Part shown: one piece after another, positions 7,410 to 16,425 of the stretch | Layout: every line of letters begins with the position of its first letter | Position numbering within the stretch: the first letter of the stretch is position 1 | Assembly (NCBI RefSeq): GCF_900105755.1 | Contig: NZ_FNTQ01000001.1 | Coordinates: 2,418,001 to 2,482,000, forward strand | Direction: 5' to 3' | From: Streptomyces sp. Ag109_O5-10 | GTDB taxonomy: Bacteria; Actinomycetota; Actinomycetes; Streptomycetales; Streptomycetaceae | DNA: 64,000 bases | Made by a program: the position numbers and the translations under genes | The notes under the pieces: generated by a model | What the model was told of the DNA's origin: nothing | Seen by the model: the letters and a program-made list of their open reading frames with translations, nothing else | Database searches by the model: none

Positions 7410-8537
7410 TCACGCGTAGGGGCTGTCGGCACCGGCCGCCGCCGGGCGGGGGGCGCGGGCCGGGCAGCAGCCGACCGGGCAGACGTTGTGGCTCGCGCCC
7501 AGCGCGCCCAGGGCGCACGGCGTGACCTGCCGCCCGCTCTCCACGGCGGCGCGCTCCAGGACCAGGTCGCGGATCGCGGCGGCGAACCGCGGGTCGTCCC
7601 CGACGGTCGCGGACCGGCGTACCGGCAGGCCCAGTTCCGCGGCCTTGGCCGTGGCCTCCGTGTCGAGGTCGTAGAGGACCTCCATGTGGTCGGAGACGAA
7701 GCCGATGGGGGCCATCACGACGGCCGGGACGCCGGCGCCGTGCAGTTCCTCCAGGTGGTCGCAGATGTCCGGCTCCAGCCAGGGGATCTGCGGGGCGCCG
7801 GAGCGGGACTGGTAGACGAGCCGCCAGGGGTGGTCGACGCCGGTGCGCTCCCGGACCGCGTCGGCGATCAGCTCGGCCACGTCCAGGTGCTCCTCGACGT
7901 AGGCTCCGCCCTCGCCGTGCGTCTCCACCGGGCCGGAGGTGTCGGCGGAGGCGGTCGGGATCGAGTGGGTGGTGAAGGCGATGTGGGCGCCCGCGCGGAC
8001 GTCCTCGGGGAGGTCGGCGAGGGATGCCAGCACCCCGTCGATCATCGGGTCGAGGAAGCCGGGGTGGTTGAAGTAGTGCCGCAGCTTGTCGACCTTGGGG
8101 AGTTCGAGGCCCTCGGCCGCCAGCGCGGCCAGCGAGTCAGCCAGGTTCTCGCGGTACTGGCGGCAGCCCGAGTAGGAGGCGTAGGCGCTGGTGGCGAGCA
8201 CCAGGATGCGGCGGCGGCCGTCGGCGACCATCTCGCGCAGGGTGTCCGTCAGGTACGGCGCCCAGTTCCGGTTGCCCCAGTAGATCGGCAGGTCCAGGCC
8301 GTGCTCGGCGAAGTCCTTGCGCAGGGCGTCCAGCAGGGCGCGGTTCTGGTCGTTGATCGGGCTGACCCCGCCGAACAGGAAGTAGTGCTGCCCGACTTCC
8401 TTGAGACGTTCGGTCGGGATACCGCGCCCGCGCGTCACGTTCTCCAGGAACGGGACCACGTCGTCCGGGCCTTCGGGGCCGCCGAAGGAGAGCAGGAGCA
8501 GGGCGTCGTAGGGGGTGGCATCGAGCGCGTCTGACAT
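7410..8537 (-). CDS. hemH: Ferrochelatase (coproporphyrin type)
   Basis: Inserts Fe2+ into a porphyrin; in actinobacteria the substrate is coproporphyrin III (CpfC pathway), so the haem is made by later decarboxylation. 375 residues. Visible motifs are the N-terminal [25 protein letters not shown] split over two strands, TTHSIP with the metal-site His, and [16 protein letters not shown]. The C-terminus has four cysteines ([18 protein letters not shown]), consistent with the 2Fe-2S cluster known in actinobacterial ferrochelatases. ATG at 8537. It is transcribed divergently from the MFS gene across a 163-base spacer. Confidence 0.95.
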   Translation of the reverse strand: MSDALDATPYDALLLLSFGGPEGPDDVVPFLENVTRGRGIPTERLKEVGQHYFLFGGVSPINDQNRALLDALRKDFAEHGLDLPIYWGNRNWAPYLTDTLREMVADGRRRILVLATSAYASYSGCRQYRENLADSLAALAAEGLELPKVDKLRHYFNHPGFLDPMIDGVLASLADLPEDVRAGAHIAFTTHSIPTASADTSGPVETHGEGGAYVEEHLDVAELIADAVRERTGVDHPWRLVYQSRSGAPQIPWLEPDICDHLEELHGAGVPAVVMAPIGFVSDHMEVLYDLDTEATAKAAELGLPVRRSATVGDDPRFAAAIRDLVLERAAVESGRQVTPCALGALGASHNVCPVGCCPARAPRPAAAGADSPYA

Positions 8538-8700
8538 GTGCCGATCCTGCCACCCGGCACTGACGGCCCGGAAACAGGAGCGTGAAGAGTCGGATTCGAG
8601 AGTTTTATCCCCGGTGCCGGACGGGTGCAGGACCGCGGCCCCACTCGTAAGCTGTATCAGCCGCCATCACGCCTTACTCGCACATCTGTCGGAGAGCCCC

Positions 8701-9939
8701 GTGCCCAGCCCCTATCGCGCCCTGTTCGCCGCCCCGGGCAGCAGGGGCTTCTCCGCCGCGGGCTTCGTCGGCCGGATGCCGCTGTCGATGATGGGCATCG
8801 GCGTGGTCACGATGATCTCCCAGCTCAGCGGCCGGTACGGGCTCGCGGGCGCGCTGTCGGCCACCATGGCGCTGTCCGCCGCCGCGCTCGGGCCGCAGGT
8901 GTCCCGGCTGGTCGACCGGCGCGGCCAGCGCCGCGTCCTGCGCCCCGCGACCCTGCTCGCGCTCGCCGCGGCGGCCGGGCTGCTGCTCGCCGCCCACTAC
9001 GAGGGGCCTGACTGGGTGCTGTTCGTGTGCGCCGCCGGGATCGGCGCGGTGCCGAGTCTGGGCGCGATGATCCGGGCCCGCTGGGCCGCCCTCTACGGCG
9101 GCACCCCGCAACTCCATACCGCGTATTCCTTCGAATCCGTCGTCGACGAGGTGTGCTTCATCTTCGGGCCGATCCTCTCGATCGGCCTGTCCACGACCTG
9201 GTTCCCGGAGGCGGGCCCGCTGCTGGCCGCCTGCTTCCTCGCCGCCGGCGTCTTCTGGCTGACCGCCCAGCGGGCCACCGAACCCGAGCCGCACCCGCGG
9301 GACCACCACGGCGGAGGTTCGGCGCTGCGCGCGCCCGGCCTCCAGGTGCTGGTGGCGACCTTCGTGGCCACCGGGGCGATCTTCGGTGCGGTCGACGTGG
9401 TGACCGTCGCCTTCGCCGACGAACAGGGCCACAAGGCCGCCTCCAGCGTCGTCCTGGCGCTGTACGCGGCGGGCTCCTGCGTGGCCGGCGCGGCCTTCGG
9501 GCTCATGCGGTTCGCGGGGAAGCCGGAACGCAGGTGGCTGCTGGGCATATGCGCGATGGCCGTGAGTATGATCCCCCTCCTACTGGTCGGAAACCTGCCG
9601 CTTCTGGCCGTGGCGCTGTTCGTTGCGGGCCTGTCCATCGCACCGACGATGATCACGACGATGTCCCTCATCGAAAAGCACGTACCTCGCGCGAAGCTCA
9701 CCGAGGGCATGACCTGGGTGAGCACCGGCCTCGCGGTCGGGGTGGCGCTCGGCTCCTCGGTCGCCGGCTGGGTGATCGACGCGGCCGGCGCCCGTGCCGG
9801 GTACGGGGTTCCGGCCGTGTCCGGGGCCGTCGCGGTCGCGGTCGGTTTCCTCGGGTACCGCCGGCTCAGCAGGCCGGTCACGGGTCGGGGAGGCACCGTT
9901 GAGCAGTACAGCGAACGGGAAGAGCGGCACGTGGCGTAA
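8701..9939 (+). CDS. MFS transporter
   Basis: A 412-residue major facilitator with about twelve hydrophobic segments. Typical features are GRMPLSMMGIG in TM1, the loop motif SRLVDRRGQRRVLRPA between TM2 and TM3, and a central hydrophilic loop (QRATEPEPHPRDHH). I expect a drug or metabolite exporter; the substrate is unknown. The GTG at 8701 is chosen because the preceding codons fall in the promoter area and GGAGAG precedes it. Its 3' end overlaps the next gene by 41 bases, so the FAD oxidase is probably translated from the same mRNA. Confidence 0.88.
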   Translation: MPSPYRALFAAPGSRGFSAAGFVGRMPLSMMGIGVVTMISQLSGRYGLAGALSATMALSAAALGPQVSRLVDRRGQRRVLRPATLLALAAAAGLLLAAHYEGPDWVLFVCAAGIGAVPSLGAMIRARWAALYGGTPQLHTAYSFESVVDEVCFIFGPILSIGLSTTWFPEAGPLLAACFLAAGVFWLTAQRATEPEPHPRDHHGGGSALRAPGLQVLVATFVATGAIFGAVDVVTVAFADEQGHKAASSVVLALYAAGSCVAGAAFGLMRFAGKPERRWLLGICAMAVSMIPLLLVGNLPLLAVALFVAGLSIAPTMITTMSLIEKHVPRAKLTEGMTWVSTGLAVGVALGSSVAGWVIDAAGARAGYGVPAVSGAVAVAVGFLGYRRLSRPVTGRGGTVEQYSEREERHVA

Positions 9940-11218
9940 CTGGGGAGGCAATGTCACCGTCCGCCCCGCGCGGGAGGTCCTGCCCGCCTCCGTGGACGAA
10001 CTGGCGGCGGCCGTACGGCAGGCGGCGGAGGACGGCCTGAAGGTGAAGGCGGTCGGCAGCGGCCACTCCTTCACCGCGATCGCCGCGACCGACGGTGTCT
10101 CGATCCGCCCTCAGCTGCTGACCGGCATACGCAACATCGACCGCAAGGCCATGACCGTCACGGTCGAGGCCGGTACCCCGCTCAAGAGACTCAACGTGGC
10201 CCTGGCCCGTGAGGGCCTGTCGCTGACCAACATGGGCGACATCATGGAGCAGACGGTCTCCGGGGCCACCAGCACCGGCACCCACGGCACCGGACGCGAG
10301 TCGGCGTCGCTGGCCGCGCAGATCAGGGAACTGGAACTGGTCACCGCGGACGGCTCGGTGCTGACCTGCTCGGAGAAGGAGAACCCGGAGATATTCGCGG
10401 CCGCGCGGGTCGGGCTCGGCGCACTGGGCATCGTCACCGCGATCACGTTCGCGGTGGAGCCGGTCTTCCTGCTCACCGCGCGCGAGGAGCCGATGCCCCT
10501 GGACCGCGTGCTCGCCGAGTTCGACCAGCTCCGGACCGAGAACGAGCACTTCGAGTTCTACTGGTTCCCGCACACCGGCAACACCAACACAAAGCGCAAC
10601 AACCGCAGCGCCGGCCCGCCGCAGCCGGTGGGGCAGCTGGCCGGCTGGTTCGAGGACGAGTTCCTCTCCAACGGGGTCTTCCACGCCGCGCAGTTGCTCG
10701 GCCGCGCGGTGCCCGCCGTCGTCCCGACGGTCGCCCGGATCTCCAGTACTGCGCTGTCCGCCCGGTCGTACACGGACATTCCCTACAAGGTCTTCACATC
10801 CCCGCGCCGGGTGCGGTTCGTGGAGATGGAGTACGCGGTGCCCCGCGAGGCGCTGGTGGACACGGTGCGGGAACTCCGGACGATGGTCGACCGTTCCGGT
10901 CTCAGGGTGAACTTCCCCATCGAGGTCCGCACCGCCCCCGCCGACGACATCGCCCTGTCCACCGCCTCGGCCCGGGACAGCGCCTACATCGCCGTGCACA
11001 TGTTCCGGGGCACGCCGTACCAGGCGTACTTCACCGCCGCCGAGCGCATCTTCACCGCGCACGAGGGCCGTCCGCACTGGGGCAAGGTGCACACCCGGGA
11101 CGCGGACTACTTCGCCGGGGTCTACCCGCGCTTCGGCGAGTTCACCGCGCTGCGGGACCGGCTCGATCCGGACCGGCTGTTCCAGAACGACTATCTGCGG
11201 AGGGTCCTGGGTCAGTAG
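9899..11218 (+). CDS. D-arabinono-1,4-lactone/alditol-type FAD oxidase
   Basis: A 439-residue oxidase with an N-terminal FAD-binding (VAO/PCMH) domain and a C-terminal ALO domain. The start WRNWGGNVTVRPAR and the loop VGSGHSF are visible; the His of GSGHSF is the residue that carries covalent FAD in alditol oxidase and related aldonolactone oxidases. GATSTGTHGTG and the C-terminal HWGKVHT are further family motifs. No ATG or GTG precedes the conserved sequence, but TTG at 9899 has GGGGAGG seven bases upstream, so a TTG start is favoured. It overlaps the MFS gene by 41 bases and converges on the next gene, overlapping its 3' end by 77 bases. Confidence 0.88.
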   Translation: MSSTANGKSGTWRNWGGNVTVRPAREVLPASVDELAAAVRQAAEDGLKVKAVGSGHSFTAIAATDGVSIRPQLLTGIRNIDRKAMTVTVEAGTPLKRLNVALAREGLSLTNMGDIMEQTVSGATSTGTHGTGRESASLAAQIRELELVTADGSVLTCSEKENPEIFAAARVGLGALGIVTAITFAVEPVFLLTAREEPMPLDRVLAEFDQLRTENEHFEFYWFPHTGNTNTKRNNRSAGPPQPVGQLAGWFEDEFLSNGVFHAAQLLGRAVPAVVPTVARISSTALSARSYTDIPYKVFTSPRRVRFVEMEYAVPREALVDTVRELRTMVDRSGLRVNFPIEVRTAPADDIALSTASARDSAYIAVHMFRGTPYQAYFTAAERIFTAHEGRPHWGKVHTRDADYFAGVYPRFGEFTALRDRLDPDRLFQNDYLRRVLGQ

Positions 11219-11972
11219 CCGGCGAGCCGCCGGCGGGGTCGTCGGGCGTGGGGGCCGTGCCCGGCTCCGTGCTCGCGGACCCGCTCGGTACCGGTGCCGC
11301 GGTCTCCGTGTCCCGCGGGGCGGGGGACGCCGCCGAGGAGGACGACGGCGACGGGGCGGGCGAGGCGGCCGTTCCGTCGCCGGAGCCGGTGCCGGCGCCG
11401 GAAGACCCCGCGGAACCCGGCGGGTGCGTGGCGTCGGAGGAGCCGGAGCCGCCGGAGGTGCCGGCCGACCCGGATGACGTGGTGCCGCCGGTGACCGCGC
11501 CGCTGACCGTCGTACCGTGGCCGCCGCTGAAGCTGGCGCCGGCGACCAGTTCACAGGCCGTGATGCCGGCCATGGTCACCCCGAACACCAGGGCGGCCGC
11601 GACCAGCGGGCGGCGCCAGGTCCGCACCCGGGCGCGGTAGACGGTGCCCGCCGTGAACTCGCCGGGCGCCAGGGGCGCTTGCTTCCGGGGGCGGGGAACT
11701 CCGGGTCCGGTCGCCGTCGCGTCGCGGAACTGTTCACCGGTGCGCCGGAAGAAGTGCTGGAACACCGAGCCGCCGCAGGTGGCGACCACACTGACGACTC
11801 CGGCGCCCAGGATCGTCCCGTACACCCCGAAGTAGGAGGCGAGTTTGGCGGCCACCACCGCGGCCACCGCGCTGCCCGCGACCTGGGGCACGCTGAGGTC
11901 GATCCGCTTCGAACTTCCCTTCGCCTCCTCCCCCGTACTGGTCTCGTCACCGGAACCGGGCCTTTCACGCAT
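11142..11972 (-). CDS. Membrane protein with Ser/Gly/Pro-rich outer domain
   Basis: A 276-residue protein of unknown function. An N-terminal cytoplasmic segment is followed by an Ala/Val/Gly hydrophobic region (about 30-75, VAGSAVAAVVAAKLASYFGVYGTI split by Gly), a basic segment, and a second membrane segment (about 117-138, PLVAAALVFGVTMAGITACEL). About 130 residues of low-complexity Ser/Gly/Ala/Pro/Thr follow, presumably outside the cell. An ECF-type promoter candidate lies 55-80 bases upstream. The 3' end overlaps the convergent oxidase gene, which suggests the low-complexity tail may have been extended secondarily. Confidence 0.75.
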   Translation of the reverse strand: MRERPGSGDETSTGEEAKGSSKRIDLSVPQVAGSAVAAVVAAKLASYFGVYGTILGAGVVSVVATCGGSVFQHFFRRTGEQFRDATATGPGVPRPRKQAPLAPGEFTAGTVYRARVRTWRRPLVAAALVFGVTMAGITACELVAGASFSGGHGTTVSGAVTGGTTSSGSAGTSGGSGSSDATHPPGSAGSSGAGTGSGDGTAASPAPSPSSSSAASPAPRDTETAAPVPSGSASTEPGTAPTPDDPAGGSPATDPGPSADSRSGTAGPDRAGPAAR

Positions 11973-12443
11973 TACCGAACCTTGCCTGCCTTTCCCGCAC
12001 TTGTTCGATCGACTGCATGAGAAAGGGACGTACGGACGAAACCATTAGTTCCGTTTCTGAGGATTGCGTGAAGTACGCCACGTTCAAGATCGCCCGATAC
12101 GGGCAAAGAACGGCCGGGGAGCGGCTGTTGCCAGAAGTTGGGCGGCGCGCCAATCCACGCGGGTGGCCCGAATGGAGTACTGTTGCGAGCCCTGGGTCCG
12201 GTCTCCCGCCAGGGCGTCCGAGGCCTTGCAGGACCGCCGGGAGGGGGCTAGTTGCACAGGGTGGCGGAGTTGGTCACTTAGCGTTGCGAATAGGTAACCG
12301 TGCCATAACGGCGGTGCAGGGCCCGTGCCCGACACGCCGGGCAACTCGGCAAGGTTGTGGCAGGCTGCACCCGGGCAGGCCACACTCGACTAGCGGAAGC
12401 AGCGACGCACGTGACGTCGGCAGGCACCACCCGGGAGGTCCCC
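11973..12443. other. Divergent promoter region of membrane protein and sepH
   Basis: Only the ECF-type promoter candidate on the minus strand can be supported here. The plus-strand side must contain the sepH promoter. No RNA gene or small gene was recognised. Confidence 0.5.
12027..12052 (-). promoter_or_regulatory. ECF sigma-type promoter candidate
   Basis: On the minus strand GGAAC is followed after 17 bases by CGTC, the arrangement of many Streptomyces ECF promoters (AAC-N16/17-CGTC), including those read by SigE. A start about 7 bases on would give a 5' leader of roughly 45 bases to the membrane-protein ATG at 11972. Confidence 0.42.
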
Positions 12444-13481
12444 ATGCCCGAACTGCGTGTCGTGGCCGTCTCCAATGACGGCACACGGCTGGTGCTCAAG
12501 GCTGCCGACTCAACGGAGTACACCCTTCCGATCGACGAACGGCTCCGCGCCGCCGTACGCGGCGACCGGCCCCGGCTCGGCCAGATCGAGATCGAGGTCG
12601 AGAGCCATCTCCGGCCACGGGACATCCAGGCGCGGATACGAGCGGGCGCGACGGCGGAAGAGGTCGCGCAGCTCGCCGGGATCCCCGTCGACCGGGTGCG
12701 GCGCTTCGAGGGTCCGGTACTGGCCGAGCGCGCCTTCATGGCCGAGCGGGCCCGCAAGACACCGGTCCGCCGGCCCGGCGAGAACGCCGGGCCACTGCTC
12801 GGCGAGGCCGTGCAGGAGCGCCTCATGCTGCGCGGCGCCGAGAAGGACACCGTGCAGTGGGACTCCTGGCGCCGCGACGACGGCACCTGGGAGGTCCTGC
12901 TCGTCTACCGGGTCGCGGGCGAACCGCACTCGGCGAGCTGGACCTACGACCCGCCGCGGCGGCTCGTCCAGGCGGTCGACGACGAGGCGCGCTCGCTGAT
13001 CGGCGAGTCCGAGGACCTCGCCGTACCGGAGCCCAGCTTTCCGTTCGTGCCGCGCATCGCGCGGCTGCCGCGGGACCGGCCGTTGGACCGTTCCGGCGAC
13101 CGGGACCGCGAGCGGCCGACCCTGCCCGCGCAGTCGTCCGACCCGGTCGAGGAGACGATCGGCGAACGGGACTCGCTGACCAGCCTGCTGGAGGCGGTAC
13201 CGAGCTTCCGGGGCGACATGGTGGTCCCGGAGCGCCCGGCGGAGATCCCGGAGGAGCCCGCTCCGGAACCGGCCGCGGAGGAGCCCCCGGCCCCCGCCGC
13301 CTCGGCCGGCTCCGCCTACGCGGACGTCCTCATGCCGCGCTCCGTCGGCAGCCACCGGGACCGGCTGATCGGTGCCACCGACCGCCAGGCCGAGGCCGAC
13401 GGCGTCCGCCCCGGCCGCCGTGCCGCCGTGCCGAGCTGGGACGAGATCGTCTTCGGGACGCGGCGCAAGAAGCAGGAGTGA
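12444..13481 (+). CDS. sepH: Cell-division regulator SepH
   Basis: A 345-residue protein with the DUF3071 domain at the N-terminus (MPELRVVAVSNDGTRLVLK, about 1-170). This includes a helix-turn-helix-like segment around ATAEEVAQLAGIPVDRVRRFEGP. The rest is acidic and Pro-rich, ending in a conserved basic tail (WDEIVFGTRRKK). In Streptomyces and mycobacteria SepH binds FtsZ and stimulates its assembly, supporting sporulation septation. The ATG at 12444 follows GGGAGG by seven bases. The gene is monocistronic and ends in a very strong bidirectional hairpin. Confidence 0.93.
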   Translation: MPELRVVAVSNDGTRLVLKAADSTEYTLPIDERLRAAVRGDRPRLGQIEIEVESHLRPRDIQARIRAGATAEEVAQLAGIPVDRVRRFEGPVLAERAFMAERARKTPVRRPGENAGPLLGEAVQERLMLRGAEKDTVQWDSWRRDDGTWEVLLVYRVAGEPHSASWTYDPPRRLVQAVDDEARSLIGESEDLAVPEPSFPFVPRIARLPRDRPLDRSGDRDRERPTLPAQSSDPVEETIGERDSLTSLLEAVPSFRGDMVVPERPAEIPEEPAPEPAAEEPPAPAASAGSAYADVLMPRSVGSHRDRLIGATDRQAEADGVRPGRRAAVPSWDEIVFGTRRKKQE

Positions 13482-13488
13482 GAGGCTG

Positions 13489-13530
13489 ACAGGAAGGAGG
13501 GGGCACGCGCGCGTGCCCCCTCCTTCCTGT
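13489..13530. terminator. Strong bidirectional terminator
   Basis: Perfect 20-bp inverted repeat (left arm ACAGGAAGGAGGGGGCACGC) around a two-base centre. It lies 7 bases past sepH and 4 bases past the convergent rhodanese gene. Confidence 0.9.
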
Positions 13531-13534
13531 TCCG

Positions 13535-14377
13535 CTACTGCGGGTCGGGGCCGACCGCCACCGGGCGGGACGGGTCGGCGGACCACTCCGACCAGGAACC
13601 GACGTACAGCGCCGCCTCGATGCCCGCGACGGCCAGCGCCAGCACCTCGTGGGCGCCGGAGACACCCGAACCGCAGTACACGCCCACCTCGGCCCCCGCC
13701 GAAGCGCCCAGGCTCTTGAACCGGTCCCGGAGTTCGGCGGCGGGCAGGAAGCGGCCGTCCGGGCCGACGTTGTCGGTGGTCGGCGCCGACACGGCACCCG
13801 GGATGTGGCCGCCGACCCGGTCGATCGGCTCCACGTCACCCCGGTACCGCTCGCCCGCGCGGGCGTCGAACAGCACACCCGAGCGGGCCAGCGCCGCCGC
13901 CCCGTCCGCGTCGAGCAACTGCCCCGCCCCCGGGGCCGGTTCGAAGTCACCCTCGGCCGGCTCGGGCACGTCAGCCGAAAGAGCGCCGGTCCAGGACGGC
14001 AACCCGCCGTCGAGGACCCGCACGTCCGGGTGACCCGTCCAGCGCAGCAGCCACCAGGCGCGTGCCGCCGCCCAGCCCTGCCCGCCGTCGTACACCACGA
14101 CCGGCCGGCCCGCCGACACCCCCGCACGGCGCATCGCCGCGCCGAAGACGGCCAGGTCGGGCAGCGGATGCCGGCCGTTCTCGCCGGGTGCGGAGGCGAG
14201 TTCGCCGTCCAGGTGCACGTAGACGGCACCCGGCAGATGCCCGGCCGCGTAGGCCGCCCGGCCGTCGAAGGGCGGGGTGCCCGGCGGAGTCAGCTGCCAG
14301 CGGACGTCCAGCAGGACGGGCGGGTTCGGCCCGGTCAGGGCGTCGGCGAGTTCGCTTGCGGTGATGATGGCTTCCAT
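13535..14377 (-). CDS. Two-domain rhodanese sulfurtransferase
   Basis: A 280-residue thiosulfate / 3-mercaptopyruvate sulfurtransferase with two rhodanese domains. The N-terminal domain (LLDVRWQLT ... VVVYDGGQGWAAARAWWLLRW) lacks the catalytic cysteine, as usual. The C-terminal domain carries VYCGSGVSGAHEV, whose Cys takes up the persulfide. The CGSGV loop resembles the mercaptopyruvate type more than the thiosulfate CRKGV type, so 3-MST activity is favoured. The ATG at 14377 begins the conserved MEAIITASELADAL. Confidence 0.92.
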   Translation of the reverse strand: MEAIITASELADALTGPNPPVLLDVRWQLTPPGTPPFDGRAAYAAGHLPGAVYVHLDGELASAPGENGRHPLPDLAVFGAAMRRAGVSAGRPVVVYDGGQGWAAARAWWLLRWTGHPDVRVLDGGLPSWTGALSADVPEPAEGDFEPAPGAGQLLDADGAAALARSGVLFDARAGERYRGDVEPIDRVGGHIPGAVSAPTTDNVGPDGRFLPAAELRDRFKSLGASAGAEVGVYCGSGVSGAHEVLALAVAGIEAALYVGSWSEWSADPSRPVAVGPDPQ

Positions 14378-14690
14378 GGCCCCATCCTTACGCCAGGGGT
14401 GGCCGCATCGTCCAGGTACGACTACTCTGCTCGGCCGGACGGGCTCGATCACCGGGCGTACGGGATCGGGCACGTGCTGTACAGCTGATGGACACCCGAC
14501 GGCAGTCGACCGGAGACGGGCGGGAAGCAGCAGACCAGGCATCCTCGCGGCAGAGCCGCCCCACGGCCGTGGACGCGGGACGCCACGGAGGGTGCGAGCA
14601 TCGGCACGGGGCGTGCCCGCGGCTGCGGCACAGCCGGTCCGGAGAGCGGAAGCGACACGGCCACCGCGAGGGGCCGAGGAGAGAGTGACG
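14378..14690. other. Intergenic region without recognisable gene
   Basis: This stretch separates the rhodanese and VOC genes, which are divergent. It must contain both promoters. No site could be assigned with confidence; short reading frames in it lack ribosome sites and protein-like composition. Confidence 0.5.
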
Positions 14691-15494
14691 ATGACCGAGG
14701 TACGGGGAGCGGCCGGCCCGAACGGCGACACGCACGCTCGGCGCGCGCCCGGCACCCCCTGCTGGGTGAGTCTGATGGTGCACGGCTTGACCGCGACCGA
14801 GGAGTTCTACGGAGCCCTGTTCGGCTGGGAGTTCGAGCCCGGGCCGCAGCAGCTCGGCCCCTATGTCCGGGCGCTGCTCGACGGGCGGGAGGTCGCGGGC
14901 ATCGGGCAGCTGCCGCCGGACCTGCATCTGCCGATCGCGTGGACGCCGTACTTCGCCTCGGACGACGTGGACCTGACGGCCGAGACGGCCCGGCTGTGCG
15001 GCGGCACGGTGGGCGTCGGCCCGCTGGACGCGGCCGAGGCCGGGCGGATGGCCATCGCCTCCGACCCCTCGGGCGCGGTGTTCGGCATCTGGCAGGGATC
15101 GGCCCATCTCGGCACGACTCTGACCGGCGTCCCGGGCACACCGGTCTGGGACGAGCTGCTCACCTTCGAGACGTCGAGCGTCGCCAAGTTCTACGAGGCG
15201 GTGTTCGGTTACGAGGAGGAGCCGGTGGTCGCCGCCGCGTTCGACTACGTGACCCTGCACGTCGGGGGCCGCCCGGTGGCGGGCATCCACGGCGTCGGCC
15301 TCTCGCTGCCCCGGGACCAAGGGCCGCACTGGCTGACGTACTTCGAGGTGGCCGACGCGGACGCCACCGTGCGGGAGGTCGCCGAGCTGGGCGGGCAGGT
15401 GCTGAGGCCGGCCCGGGACAGCGCGCACGGGCGGGTCGCGGTCGTGGCGGACCCGGAGGGCGCGGTCTTCTCGGTGGTCCAGAGCCCGCGCTGA
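14691..15494 (+). CDS. VOC (glyoxalase-fold) family protein
   Basis: A 267-residue tandem VOC protein. The first module (TPCWVSLMVHGLTATEEFYGALFGW) and the second (TPVWDELLTFETSSVAKFYEAVFGY) both have the betaalphabetabetabeta pattern, each ending in a DPSGAVFGIWQ or DPEGAVFSVVQ strand. Such proteins include resistance and metal-dependent enzymes, but most Streptomyces tandem members have no known substrate. The ATG at 14691 is preferred over the GTG six bases upstream because of its spacing from GAGGAGAG. It is followed by a perfect 13-bp hairpin. Confidence 0.88.
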   Translation: MTEVRGAAGPNGDTHARRAPGTPCWVSLMVHGLTATEEFYGALFGWEFEPGPQQLGPYVRALLDGREVAGIGQLPPDLHLPIAWTPYFASDDVDLTAETARLCGGTVGVGPLDAAEAGRMAIASDPSGAVFGIWQGSAHLGTTLTGVPGTPVWDELLTFETSSVAKFYEAVFGYEEEPVVAAAFDYVTLHVGGRPVAGIHGVGLSLPRDQGPHWLTYFEVADADATVREVAELGGQVLRPARDSAHGRVAVVADPEGAVFSVVQSPR

Positions 15495-15502
15495 GCCGGC
15501 GC

Positions 15503-15539
15503 CGGTGTGGGACGGCGCGCGTCCGCCCGTCCCACACCG
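15503..15539 (+). terminator. Terminator after VOC gene
   Basis: Perfect 13-bp stem CGGTGTGGGACGG / CCGTCCCACACCG with an 11-base loop, between convergent genes; it may serve both. Confidence 0.85.
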
Positions 15540-15555
15540 CGGACGCACGGGAGGG

Positions 15556-15605
15556 GGGGTGATCGGCCGCCGGATCAAACGGAGGGGTGATCGGCCGCCG
15601 GATCA
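15556..15605. repeat. 28-bp period direct repeat at SDR 3' end
   Basis: GATCGGCCGCCGGATCA occurs at 15561-15577 and again at 15589-15605, each preceded by GGGGT. The second copy includes the SDR stop codon, so the gene end appears to have been duplicated downstream. Confidence 0.8.
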
Positions 15606-16364
15606 GGTGGTGACGCCGCCGTCGACGACGAGGTCGTGTCCGACGACGAAGCTCGATTCGTCGGACGCCAGCCACAGCACCGCGTTGACGATCTCCTCCG
15701 TGGTCGCGACGCGGGCGATCGGAACCGTCGTGGCCAGCCGGGCCGCGCGATCGGCTTCGGTCTCGCCGGGGCGCAGCGACATGCCGGTGTCCGTGGCGCC
15801 GGGGCTCACCGCGTTGATGCGCACGTTGTCCTTGATGTGGTCCAGGGCGGCGACCCGGGTGAGGGTGCTCACGGCGGCCTTGGACGCGGCGTAGGCGGCC
15901 ATGCCGGGGCGGCGCCCGTGGTATCCGATGTTGGACGCGGTGTTGACGATGACACCGCCGCCGTGCGCCCGCATGTGCCGGATCTCCTGCTGCATGCTGA
16001 GCAGGACGCCGTTCAGGTTGACGTCCAGCACGGACCGCCACGCCGACAGGTCCAGGTCGGCGACCGGGGTGGGCCTGCCGAAGACGCCCGCGTTGTTGTG
16101 CGCGACGTGCAGGCCGCCATGGCGCTCCACCGTGGTGCGCACCAGGCGTTCCATGTCCTCGGGCCGGGTGACGTCGGCGACGACGGCGGCGGCCGTGCCG
16201 CCGTCCGCTGCGACGAGCCGCGCGGTCTCCTCGACGGACTCCGGCCGGGCCCCGGCGGCGACCACGGTGGCACCCTCACGGGCGAAGGCCCTGGCGCTGG
16301 CGCGGCCGATACCGGCTCCGGCCCCGGTGACGACGACGACCTTGTCCTTGAAGCGGGCGGTCAT
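15603..16364 (-). CDS. SDR family oxidoreductase
   Basis: Classical short-chain dehydrogenase, 253 residues. The cofactor motif TGAGAGIG is followed by DVT (about 64-66), NNAG, the active-site Ser in NTASN, and YAASK. The C-terminal GHDLVVDGGVTT is also typical. The acidic or basic residue after the second strand (AAGARPES) hints at NADP preference but is not decisive. The ATG at 16364 has a near-perfect AAGGAG. It follows tdk on the same strand by 56 bases. Confidence 0.92.
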   Translation of the reverse strand: MTARFKDKVVVVTGAGAGIGRASARAFAREGATVVAAGARPESVEETARLVAADGGTAAAVVADVTRPEDMERLVRTTVERHGGLHVAHNNAGVFGRPTPVADLDLSAWRSVLDVNLNGVLLSMQQEIRHMRAHGGGVIVNTASNIGYHGRRPGMAAYAASKAAVSTLTRVAALDHIKDNVRINAVSPGATDTGMSLRPGETEADRAARLATTVPIARVATTEEIVNAVLWLASDESSFVVGHDLVVDGGVTT

Positions 16365-16397
16365 GGGGGTACTCCTTCGCACCCGGCCGCCATCGGA

Positions 16398-16425
16398 CGG
16401 CCGTAGTCAGTCGGCCGTAGTCAGT
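16398..16425. repeat. 14-bp tandem duplication at tdk stop
   Basis: CGGCCGTAGTCAGT is repeated twice in tandem; the second copy contains the tdk stop codon. Confidence 0.75.

Noticed and set aside
12180..12330. Possible tRNA or structured RNA upstream of sepH
   Set aside because: Several G/C stems can be drawn, but there is no T-loop GTTCGA, no cloverleaf and no match to an RNA class I know.
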